A DNA stretch of 64,000 nucleotides from Sorghum bicolor (taxonomy: Eukaryota > Streptophyta > Magnoliopsida > Poales > Poaceae), in NCBI RefSeq assembly GCF_000003195.3, contig NC_012874.2, forward strand, positions 60,269,768-60,333,767, in the 5' to 3' direction. This document shows positions 45,493 through 56,086 of this stretch, in pieces. How positions within the stretch are numbered: the first letter of the stretch is position 1; the number at the start of each line of letters is the position of its first letter. Made by a program: the position numbers and the translations under genes. A model generated the notes under the pieces. The model did not search any database. It saw only the letters and a program-made list of their open reading frames with translations, and was not told where the DNA came from.

Positions 45493-46318
45493 CTCTCCTC
45501 TCTTCTCTAAACTAGAGTAGATCTAGATAGTAGCGAGATGGAGAGCGAAGGAGGATTAGAGGAGAGGCCGGCCTGTCGGTTCTTCCTCCGGTTGTACTGC
45601 GTCATGATCAAGCTCTAATCAAGCTTGCTCATGGGATGACTCTGGTAATCTACTTCTAATTCATTATGCAATTACTAATCATGTATGTTCTGGTTCACAA
45701 CTCTTTTGAGTACTTCTAATCTATAGGACGCTATAGGTTAGAGTTGTAGTATAGGTGTAAGCGTGGTGCTTAGACCTAGATTACTTGTGGATATCCCCTG
45801 TCTAGCTGGATCGTGTGGTAGGCCGCGTAGGTGACAGTTACGTTGGTCCTCTGTAGTCCACCTCTCGTTAGCAGGACGGGTAGGGTTTATCGGCCTAAGG
45901 ATAAGCATCGTTTGTGGTGTACTCTTATCATCACGTGGTTCGTCCCAGACATAGACATACTCCTTTGAAGTAGAGAAACCATAGTTATCCTCTCTATTCT
46001 GCTACCATTGCCCATATACTAGATTGCTCTATTCTCTATTCCCATATTATCACTCACAGTTATCTTACCTTTAATATTGTTCTTATTTGATTCTACCATC
46101 TTTCCTATTTACACCTATCTATCTATCTTGGTTAAGTTAGAGCGTAGATCAGTTCTCCCGTTTCCCTGTGGATACGATAAAACCTTTAACCGGGTAAAAG
46201 CTTCAACGGTATCCATGCGCTTGCGGATTATCTGTGTGCGTATAAATACCATAGTACACTCTAGTGCCATGCTGGGGATGACAACCTAGTATTCAAGTGA
46301 TGTTAGCAAGTGTCAATA
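45493..46318 (+). repeat. 3' LTR of RT-2, 5'-truncated
   Basis: Corresponds to 39619-40442 of the 5' LTR; the first 516 bases are missing. Confidence 0.88.
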
Positions 46319-46323
46319 GAGGC

Positions 46324-46545
46324 GACGGCGGGGAGCGGCGCGCGGCGGAGGAAAACTAGGGCTCAGTCGAACTGGATCGAGGAGGAAGACGACTGTTTTG
46401 TTATATACACGCGGGGACCTTTAGTCCCGGTGCGTAGCACCAACCAGGACTAAAGGTCCACCCTTTAGTCCCGGTTCCTGGCTAGAACCGGGACTAAAGG
46501 CTACCTTTAGTCCCGGTTCTAGCCAGGAACCGGGACTAAATGTAT
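46324..46545. repeat. internal block of subterminal-type repeats in element B
   Basis: Inverted pairs TTTAGTCCCGG...CCGGGACTAAA, preceded by GC-rich leader-like sequence as at a CACTA right end, but lying about 7.3 kb inside the right terminus and without a TIR. Confidence 0.75.
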
Positions 46546-46979
46546 TTTTCAGTTTCTTATTTATTTATGCATACAATAATTAGATTAATGTTGTTAATTG
46601 CATAGTAAATAGAATAATAGGTATTAATTTGTTAAAAAATAATAGTTCTATTTCTTTTTGTCTAATTGCTTACATAATAAATTTGGAAACATAAAATCTT
46701 TTCATCACTTATATTAGCAATCTTAAATATGAAAAATAATTAGTATTTTGTTAATGCAAAAATGTATTATTTAATTTTAATATCTTAAAGCAGATGTTTT
46801 TGATAGAAAAATTTGTTTGTGCAATATTTAAACGTAAATTTTGTTTATTTATCATCATTTATCTCCGAAATCATGATATACGTGATATTCACCATTACAT
46901 CAGATTATTTTTTTTAAAAAAAATTCTATTTCTTATTTATTTATGCTTACAATAATATTCACCATTACATCGGATTATC
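46546..46979. other. AT-rich spacer left of the 680-bp array
   Basis: No gene seen. A short repeat TTCACCATTACATC occurs near 46889 and 46957. Confidence 0.4.
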
Positions 46980-49900
46980 TCAAACAACTTTGTATTCAAG
47001 TTTTTTTCATTTCAAGTTATCAAATGGGTCATTTGACCAAGTTTGACCTAAGTCAAAGCATTGGTTTTTAGAAACACACACTTTGACCGAACCCTATATG
47101 GTCCCAAATGGAAAAGTAATGAATACAAAGTTTGTTGCACTCATCAAGTTCTATATTTTGTCTAATGGTCAACATTTCTTTTAGAAAAGTTTGAACCACT
47201 CAATTTTGAATTTTGAAAGAATTCATAGCCACGCATCGGTTTTCGGAACCCTAGATGGTCTTGAATGGAAAAGTCATGAATACCAATATTGTTCCACTCA
47301 TCAAAATCTACATTTAATATATAGACTATTTTTGCATTTGACAAAGTGTTGCGAAGGTGTAGTTCAAAATCCACAATTAACACATATAGTTTCATATAGT
47401 TTGTGTGAGATTCAAGAATTGGTGGGTATTGTGAACTTAAACTTTCTCAAATGGAAAAATTGTCTATATAAAAAGTTTAGATCTTGATGATATCTAACAA
47501 CTTCGTATTCAAAAATTTTTCATTTTAAGTAATTTAGTTTGCCATTTGACCAAGGTTGACCAAAACCCGTCTTGGATTTTGAACAAATGTGCTTAGGGTT
47601 GGCTCAAATTTATCCAAATGGAAAAATGGACAATATATCAAATGTAGATCTTGATGATCTCTAACAACTTTGTATTCAAATTTTTTTCATTTCAAGTCAT
47701 CCAATGGGTCATTTGACCAAGTTTGACCAAAGTCAAAGCATTGGTTTTTAGAAACACACACTTTGACCGAACCCTATATGGTCCCAAATGGAAACGTAAT
47801 GAATACAAAGTTTGTTGCACTCATCAAGTTCTACATTTTGTCTAATGGTCAACATTTCTTTTGAAAAAGTTTGAACCACTCAATGTTGAATTTTGAAAGA
47901 ATTCATAGCCACGCATCGGTTTTCAGAACCCTAGATGGTCTCGAACGGAAAAGTCATGAATACCAATATTGTTCCACTCATCAAAATCTACATTTAATAT
48001 ATAGATCATTTTTGCATTTGACAAAGTGTTAGGAAGGTGTAGTTCAAAATCCACAATTGACACATGTAGTTTCATATAGTTTGTGTGAGATTCAAGGAAT
48101 GGTGGGTATTGTGAACTTAAACTTTCTAAAATGGAAAAATTGTCTATATAAAAAGTTTAGATCTTGATGATATCTAACAACTTCGTATTCAAAAAAATTT
48201 CATTTTAAGTAATTTAGTTTGTCATTTGACCAAGTTTGACCAAAACACGTCTTGGATTTTGAACAAATGTGCTTAGGATTGGCTCAAATTTATCCAAATG
48301 GAAAAATGGAAAATATATCAAATGTAGATCTTGATGATCTCTAACAACTTTGTATTCAAATTTTTTTCATTTCAAGTCATCAAATTGGTCATTTGACCAA
48401 GTTTGTCCTAAGTCAAAGCATTGGTTTTTAGAAACACACACTTTGACCGAACCCTATATGGTCCCAAATGGAAAAATAATGAATACAAAGTTTGTTGCAC
48501 TCATCAAGTTCTATATTTTGTCTAATGGTCAACATTTCTTTTAGAAAAGTTTGAACCACTCAATTTTGAATTTTGAAAGAATTCATAGCCACGCAACGCT
48601 TTTCGGAACCCTAGATGGTCTTGAATGGAAAAGTCATGAATACCAATATTGTTCCACTCCTCAAAATCTACATTTAATATATAGACTATTTTTGCATTTG
48701 ACAAAGTGTTGCGAAGGTGTAGTTCAAAATCCACAATTAACACATGTAGTTTCATATAGTTTGTGTGAGATTCAAGAATTGGTGGGTATTGTGAACTTAA
48801 ACTTTCTCAAATGGAAAAATTGTCTATATAAAAAGTTTAGATCTTGATGATATCTAACAACTTCGTATTCAAAAATTTTTCATTTTAAGTAATTTAGTTT
48901 GTCATTTGACCAAGGTTGACCAAAACCCGTCTTGGATTTTGAACAAATGTGCTTAGGATTGGCTCAAATTTATCCAAATAGAAAAATGGACAATATATCA
49001 AATGTAGATCTTGATGATCTCTAACAACTTTGTATTCAAATTTTTTTCATTTCAAGTCATCCAATGGGTCATTTGACCAAGTTTGACCAAAGTCAAAGCA
49101 TTGGTTTTTAGAAACACACACTTTGACCGAACCCTATATGGTCCCAAATGGAAAAGTAATGAATACAAAGTTTGTTGCACTCATCAAGTTCTACATTTTG
49201 TCTAATGGTCAACATTTCTTTTGGAAAAGTTTGAACCACTCAATTTTGAATTTTGAAAGAATTCATAGACACGCATCGGTTTTCGGAACCCTAGATGGTC
49301 TCGAACGGAAAAGTCATGAATACCAATATTGTTCCACTCATCAAAATCTACATTTAATATATATATCATTTTTGCATTTGACAAAGTGTTAGGAAGGTGT
49401 AGTTCAAAATCCACAATTGACACATGTAGTTTCATATAGTTTGTGTGAGATTCAAGAAATGGTGGGTATTGTGAACTTAAGCCTTCTAAAATGGAAAAAT
49501 TGTCTATATAAAAAGTTTAGATCTTGATGATATCGAACAACTTCGTATTCAAAAAATTTTCATTTTAAGTAATTTAGTTTGTCATTTGACCAAGTTTGAC
49601 CAAAACACGTCTTGGATTTTGAACAAATGTGCTTAGGATTGGCTCAAATTTATCCAAATGGAAAAATGGACAATATATCAAATGTAGATCTTGATGATCT
49701 CTAACAACTTTGTATTCAAATTTTTTTCATTTCAAGTCATCAAATTGGTCATTTGACCAAGTTTGTCCAAAGTCAAAGCATTGGTTTTTAGAAACACACA
49801 CTTTGACCGAACCCTATATGGTCCCAAATGGAAAAGTAATGAATACAAAGTTTGTTGCACTCATCAAGTTTTACATTTTGTCTAATGGTCAACATTTCTT

Positions 49901-50959
49901 TTGTAAAAGTTTGAACCACTCAATTTTGAATTTTGAAAGAATTCATAGCCACGCATCGGTTTTCGGAACCCTAGATGGTCTCGAACGGAAAAGTCATGAA
50001 TACCAATATTGTTCCACTCATCAAAATCTATATTTAATATATAGACCATTTTTGCATTTGACAAAGTGTTAGGAAGGTGTAGTTCAAAATCCAAAATTGA
50101 CACATGTAGTTTCATATAGTTTGTGTGAGATTCAAGAATTGGTGGGTATTGTGAACTTAAACTTTCTCAAATGGAAAAATTGTCTATATAAAAAGTTTAG
50201 ATCTTGATGATATCTAACAACTTCGTATTCAAAAATTTTTCATTTTAAGTAATTTAGTTTGTCATTTGACCAAGTTTGACCAAAACCCGTCTTGGATTTT
50301 GAACAAATGTGCTTAGGATTGGCTCAAATTTATCCAAATGGAAAAATGGACAATATATCAAATGTAGATCTTGATGATCTCTAACAACTTTGTATTCAAT
50401 TTTTTTTCATTTCAAGTCATCAAATGGGTCATTTGACCAAGTTTGACCAAAGTCAAAGCATTAGTTTTTAGAAACACACACTTTGACTGAACCCTATATG
50501 GTCCCAAATGGAAAAGTAATGAATACAAAGTTTGTTGCACTCATCAAGTTCTACATTTTGTCTACTGGTCAACTTTTCTTTTGGAAAAGTTTGAACCACT
50601 CAATTTTGAATTTTGATAGAATTCATAGCCACGCTTCGATTTTCAGAACCCTAGATGGTCTCGAACGGAAAAGTCATGAATACCAATATTGTTCCACTCA
50701 TCAAAATCTACATTTAATATATAGACCATTTTTGCATTTGACAAAGTGTTAGGAAGGTGTTGTTCAAAATCTACAATTGACACATGTAGTTTCATATAGT
50801 TTGTGTGAGATTCAAGAATTGGTGGGTATTGTGAACTTAAACTTTCTCAAATGGAAAAATTGTCTATATAAAAAGTTTAGATCTTGATGATATCTAACAA
50901 CTTGGTATTCAAAATTTTTTATTTTGAGTAATTTAGTTTGTCATTTGACCAAGTTTGAC
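46980..50959. repeat. 680-bp tandem array, about 5.9 units
   Basis: The landmark CCGAACCCTATATGGTCCCA recurs every 680 bases exactly (about 47086, 47766, 48446, 49126, 49806; the sixth, near 50486, has one change). Units carry two TCATTTGACCAAG-like motifs. The repeated short reading frames are repeat artefacts. The array abuts the truncated TNP2 pseudogene. Confidence 0.96.
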
Positions 50960-52617
50960 CTAGTTTGACTATTTTTGCATTTGACATGGAGGGGTGAACC
51001 ACATGGGGAGACGGGTGTTGTCCCTTACCAAAAACTACTTTCACATTCTTAACCATCTCAAATACATCTTCTCCAGTTCTGTTGCGAGGCTTGCATCGGT
51101 GGTCTGCCTTACCTTTAAAATGCTTTCCTTTCTTTCTAACTGGGTGATTCATAGAAAGAAATCGACGATACCCAAGGTACACGACCTTTCTGCATTTTTT
51201 CAAATATATACTATCAAGGTCGTCAAAACAATGTGTGCATGCATTATATCCCTTGTTTGTCTGCCCTGAAAGATTACTTAGAGCAGGCCAATCATTGATT
51301 GTCACAAACAACAGTGCTCGTAGGTCGAAGTGTTCCTGTTTGTACTCATCCCACACACGAACACATGTTTCACTCCATAAAAGGAGTTCTTCAATTAATG
51401 GCCTTAGATAGACATCAATATCATTGCCCGGTTGCTTCGGGCCTTAGATGAGTACCGGCATCATAATGAACTTTCGCTCCATGCATAACCATGGAGGAAG
51501 GTTGTAGATACATAGTGTAACAGGCCAACTGCTATGACTACTGCTTTGCTCACCAAAAGGATTCATACCGTCCGTACTTAAAGCGAACCTTAAGTTTCTT
51601 GCGTCTTTTGCAAACTCTGTAAATTCCCTTTCTAGTGCTCTCCACTGGGACCCATCAGCAGGGTGTCTCAACATGTTGTCTACTTTACGGTCTTCTTTGT
51701 GCCACCGCAACAATTTTGCATGGTTCTTATTTCTAAAAAGACGTTTCAGACGTGGTATTATAGGAGCATACCACATAACCTTTGCAGGGATTTTTTTCTA
51801 GGACGTTCTTCCCCCTCAACATCGCCAGGGTCATCTCACCTAATCTTATACCGTGATGCGTTACATACGGGGCATTCATCTAAATTCTCGTAGTCCTTGC
51901 CACGGTATAGGATGCAGTCGTTAGGACATGCATGTATCTTCTTGATTTCTAATCCCAAAGGACAGACGATCTGTTTTGCTTCGTACGTAGTAGTGGGCAG
52001 TTCATTAGGCTTCGGCAGCATTTTTTTTGATCTTCAGTAATTGCCCAAATGCCTTATCGGATACACCATTTTGTGCCTTCCATTTTAACAATTCTAGTGT
52101 TGTATCCAGTTTTTTTTTGCCCATCCTGGGCAGATGGGTATAGTAATTTCTTGTGATCTTCTAACATGTGGTCAAACTTTGTCTTCTCTTTTTCACTTTT
52201 GCAATCTTTTTGTGCATCACGAATGACATCACCAAGAGCATCATCTTCAACAGGTGCGTCTTCTGCACCTGCCTCATCTTCAGCTTCTCCCATTGCTGTA
52301 TCACCGAAGTCACCGTATTGAGCAATAATGTCGTCAGGCTCCAACTGTTCTTCTTCACCTTCTTCCATCATTATCCCGTTTTCTCCATGCTTGGTCCAAC
52401 AAATATAGTTTGCCATAAAACCCGACTTCAACAAATGTGAGTGAATATTTCTAGAGCTAGAATATTCCTTCAAATTCTGACACAAGGCACATGGGCAACA
52501 TATGAATCCATCCCGCTTGTTTTCCTCGGCCACTCTTAAGAAATAATGCACACCATCAATGAATTCTTTGGAGCGGCGATCGGCATTGTACATCCAATGA
52601 CGTGTCATTGTCTGCAT
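50960..52617 (-). pseudogene. TNP2-like transposase, N-terminal half (element B)
   Basis: Starts MQTMTRHWMYNADRRSKEF at 52617, a transposase-associated domain with FICCPCALCQN. An acidic region follows. A frame change occurs in the T-run near 52107, after which the frame continues to MLPKPNELPTTTYEAKQ, CPNDCILYRGKDYENLDECPVC and RYKIR (52021-51836). The Transposase_21 core has RLFRNKNHAKLLRWH, FALSTDGMNPFG (first catalytic Asp) and, after an in-frame TAA near 51446, DLRALLFVTINDWPALSNLSGQ (second Asp). The recognisable protein ends at VVFGKGQ near 51015, where repeat-array sequence takes over. The third acidic residue, DUF4218 and DUF4216 are missing. TNP2 would cut the element ends in the nucleus. 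A TNP2 fragment on this side and TNP1 on the left fit the usual CACTA gene order. Confidence 0.85.
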
Positions 52618-52619
52618 TG

Positions 52620-53230
52620 CAACGTAAAGTATTATAAGTTTCTAATTTTTTATAAAGAAATTAAAGTAACAAATAACCTAAAATTCTCTATTTCTGGTTT
52701 TTCTAAACCAACAAAATTAAAAAGACATAAAAGTTCTCTATTTTCTAACTAATCATGAAATGTGGCATGCATACTAGTTATAATTAACTAATTAACCATG
52801 TCATAAAGTGCAAATTAACGAAATATAAGTTTCTAATTTTTAATAGAGAAATTAAAGTAACAAAAAACCTAAAATTCTCTATTTCTAATTTTTCTAAACA
52901 ACCAAAATTAAAAAAGCACAAAAGTTATCTATGTTTCTAACTAATCATGAAATGTGGTATGCATACTAATTATAATTAACTAATTAACCTTGTCATAAAT
53001 TGCAAATTAAAGTATTATAAGTTTCTAATTTTTAATAGAGAAATTAAAGTAACAAAAAACCTAAAATTCTCTATTTCTAATTTTTCTAAACAAGCAAAAT
53101 TAAAAAAGCACAAAAATTCTCTATTTTCCTAAATAATCATGAAATGTGGTATGCATAGTAGTTATAATTAACTAACTAAATCGGTCAAAAATTGCAAATT
53201 AAAGTATTATATGTTTTTAATTTTTTTCTA
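52620..53230. repeat. 191-bp tandem array, about three units
   Basis: AT-rich units with the landmark TTTCTAATTTTT at 52639, 52830 and 53022 and a variant near 53213, spacing 191-192 bases. It lies just upstream of the TNP2 start. Confidence 0.88.
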
Positions 53231-53557
53231 AACTAATTAAAATAAAAAAATATATTATCACTATTTCTCTAAAAAAACGCGTCGCTTTTCAAATAGCGAT
53301 GAAGCTAATAACCTCTTAAAAAAACCATAAAATAAAAAACAATATACATAACACTAGGAAATGACATATGCCGCTTCTAAATGCTGAGAAGATGAAGCTA
53401 GTGACCTCTTAACAAGTCGATGACGGTGTAGAAACGATGAAATGAATCAATAGCCGGAGATGAGAGCAAGAACAAGCAACTCCAAATGAAGAACACAACA
53501 AAAGAGTGAAGATCGATGGGCTCGGCTAGGGAAAGAAGAGTTCAAATATGGGGAGGG
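53231..53557. other. leader region of element B
   Basis: AT-rich then purine-rich sequence between the 191-bp array and the subterminal repeats, possibly the 5' untranslated region of TNP2. No ORF of note. Confidence 0.4.
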
Positions 53558-53559
53558 AC

Positions 53560-53882
53560 ATTTAGTCCCGGTTCTTTTTAAAAACTGGGTCTAAATTCCA
53601 ACACTAGTCCCGGCCGGTGGGACGGACCGGGACAACAGCTTTTAATCCCGGTTGGTGGTACCAACCGGGACTAAAGGCTAGGCTTTTGTCCCGGTTGGTG
53701 AGACCAACCGGGACTAAAGGTCCCCTCTGCCGATGTCTGACACAATAGCCGTTGGGCAGGGGACTTTTAGTCCCGGTTGGTCTCACCAACCGGGACTAAA
53801 TATGTTTTTGTCCCGCACGCTGTTTGGGCCGAGATTATTGTTCATTTTGGGCAAGTGACCAAAGGCCTGTTCTGTAGTAGTG
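53560..53882. repeat. right subterminal repeats and TIR of element B
   Basis: Inverted TTTAGTCCCGGTTGGT/ACCAACCGGGACTAAA pairs, ending in TGTTCTGTAGTAGTG. Confidence 0.88.
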
Positions 53883-53885
53883 TGA

Positions 53886-54844
53886 GCTGTTCACCAAGCT
53901 CAAGCAACACACGTCAAGCATTTCATAACATTTTTCTCCTATTACAACGCATAGGCATGTTTGCTAGTAGTCTCAATATGTGTTTTCTGTGGGAGAAACA
54001 TCCACGTACACCATGCATTTTGTACTCAAGATGATGCACTGAAGTACTAGAAGAATGTTTGTGAAGATGGAGCCACGCCGAAGCTAGGGCATGTTGGTAG
54101 CAATATAAAGCTTTAACCTGGCGCTCTGGTTGGTAGTTGGTTTGCGTTGAGCCAATGTCATTGGCTCATCCCTACATCCTCGTTGTTGCATGGGCTGCCT
54201 AGCTTGGTTGTTGGCCAGTTCGTTAGAAGTTGGTGTGGTCATCGATCTATATCCTTTGTTGATGGTCAGTAAGTGATCAATCTGAGCATCAACTTTTCAG
54301 TAAAGTTAAAGTTACAACTTCATAGTAGTAATTTATTTTTCAATAATGTGGTTCCTCGTATATGGAAGTGTGCAAATGCAGGGATAAATGTGCAATTACA
54401 TGAAAGACTTGGCTCCAAAGGCAAGTGGGGCTTCTCTTCAAAATATGTTCTTCGGTTTTTTCAAAACTTCAGTCATCTAAAAAACTAAAACAGGTCGGTT
54501 AGTTTTTAAACTCAGGACCAAGCAAGTGCAGTCTCGTGTAGTTCGGCTCAGTCCCGGTCGTGACCGAACTAACCGGACTAGACAAAGCAACTACTAAATA
54601 GCATAATTTGTAGCAAACTTTAGCAATATTTTTTCTATTTCAACGCAAAAATAATAATATTGCATATAAATTAAGCAAAAGTGATGAGTGATGGTTGATA
54701 TAAACCCACCAGAACAAATATTATATCACTAAATATAGTCTAAACTGCACATTATGTCCAGAAAATGCAAAATTTCAGTTAGTTCGGTTACACGAGGTAT
54801 ATAAGCAAACTAGGACTCGGGATCGAACTAGTGACCAAAAACTT
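53886..54844. other. unassigned region right of element B
   Basis: No gene seen. Between about 54493 and 54890 there are two inverted, GTTCGG-rich stretches that could be the ends of a degraded hAT-like MITE. Confidence 0.3.
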
Positions 54845-55183
54845 TTGTCTTGGTCTCGATTAGTTCGGTTTGGTCTTCGGTTAAATATGCCCAGTGCTAT
54901 CCCCCACTACTCATACTTGTTGAAGATGCCAGGTACCAACAGTGTACTCTCACTTAAAGGTGACCTGGAGCACTCCTATGATTGCGACATCAAAACTGTT
55001 CAACTTGCGGCTAATGAAGAGCTCCAGGGCTTGATGGACCATGATCCTAAGAGTTCCCATAGGGCCAACTACCAGGACAAAAGGTGTGGAACAAGATGGC
55101 GATGGTTCCAAGGCAAGAAAATCGGCCTAGATGGTTTTAGGAAGATATACCTTTATAATAGGATTAGAATTCTTCAATTGTAA
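54845..55183 (+). pseudogene. Ty3/gypsy pol fragment
   Basis: The frame contains PSAIPHYSYLLKMPGTNSVLSLKGDLEHSYDCD and LAANEELQGL. This resembles the short conserved stretch (FMAVPHYTYLKLKMPG type, then RAYDCD) that follows the protease domain in grass gypsy polyproteins. Only about 70 residues are recognisable. The N-terminal 15 and C-terminal residues do not fit, so it is an isolated relic without flanking LTRs that can be paired. It would be part of a polyprotein with protease and reverse transcriptase. Confidence 0.55.
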
Positions 55184-56086
55184 CTCACTAGGACAAGGAC
55201 CATATTGGCAGTCCTTAACTACTAATATATACCATCAACCAAACATGGAAAAGTGCATAAAAGGAAATACCTACATAGAATAGGGGTTATATATGCTGAT
55301 AGAATTCCATATCTTTGGTGAATCAATGTTACTGCAGGGGTTTATCAAGAAAAGAGAAGAGGGATCAAGGATGTCGGGCTAAAAGGCATATTCTACCATC
55401 AAATTAAGTTGAGAAGGATCTAAAAGACATAAGAAGATAGACCACCAAAGATGGGGCCCACCTGGCATAGACGAGGGTTAGCTGACCCCACCTCTATAGG
55501 TTGGCTGACCTAGCCTAGCCCCACTTGTCAGCTGCCTTCTCATATCGGTTCTCCACTGTCTTAGGGTTTGCATCTACGCCATTGACTGAAAGTCGGTTTG
55601 ATCTGAGGGTCCTAGTTCATCCCACCGTATATAAGTAGACCCCTACCCCCTGTGTTCAGAGCATACCAAGTCATTAGGGCGATCAAGGCTAGAAACCCTA
55701 GAGCCCCACCATATTCTAGGCACAACTACATAGGTTAGAAGTAGAGAAACGCAAGCTTCGCTTGGATGTTGGATTTGTGTCAAGAGTGTTGGTCGGTGTT
55801 TGTATTTTAACGGATAGAGAATAATCATAGAGAATGATCCGCAAGCACATGGATACCGTTGTAGCTTTCACCCGGAAGTTGTAAATATCATATCCACAGG
55901 GAAACGCGAGAGAGTAACTACGATCTAACTCAACAAAAGGGGTGATAACTAGGTAGAGATGTATGATAATTAAGAGTAGCAACAAGGTTAGGATAAATAG
56001 GAGCCTAGAAAGGATAACTTTGGGTCCTCTACTTCTAACTTGGGTAAACTATGTTTTCTATTGTCCAACTTGAGAGGATATCTTAT
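55184..56086. other. diverged Athila/Tat-type LTR fragments in opposite orientations
   Basis: About 55280-55650 resembles the U3 region of the RT-1/RT-2 LTRs on the plus strand (AGAATTCCA, CTGCAGGGG, GTCGGTTTGATC, a TATA-like GTATATAAG). About 55810-55990 resembles their R/U5 region on the minus strand (TTTCCCTGTGGATATGAT, GGTATCCATGTGCTTGCGG). Similarity is partial, so these are older relatives. Confidence 0.5.

Larger units (their letters stand above)
39103..46318 (+). mobile_element. LTR retrotransposon RT-2 (Athila/Tat-like), 3' LTR truncated
   Basis: The 5' LTR is 39103-40442 and the PBS is tRNA-Asp type. A broken gag and a long non-coding region follow, then a 3' LTR lacking its first 516 bases. 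Flanking GAGGC duplications show that both outer ends are original. The last dinucleotide of the 3' LTR is TA in place of CA. In the shared part, the LTRs differ at about 20 of 825 positions by eye. No pol is present. Confidence 0.9.
33025..53882 (-). mobile_element. CACTA DNA transposon, element B (20.9 kb with insertions)
   Basis: The left TIR begins CACTAGTACAGAGAAG at 33025; the right end read on the minus strand begins CACTACTACAGAACAG at 53882. The 3-bp target duplication TGA is at 33022-33024 and 53883-53885. Both ends carry inverted TTTAGTCCCGG/CCGGGACTAAA repeats. Minus-strand TNP2 (right) and TNP1-like (left) genes are present but broken. RT-2, a MITE and three tandem arrays lie inside. 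Confidence 0.92.

Noticed and set aside
47162..50752. Repeated 77- to 120-residue frames
   Set aside because: They recur every 680 bases with the array and have no domain; they are products of the tandem repeat.
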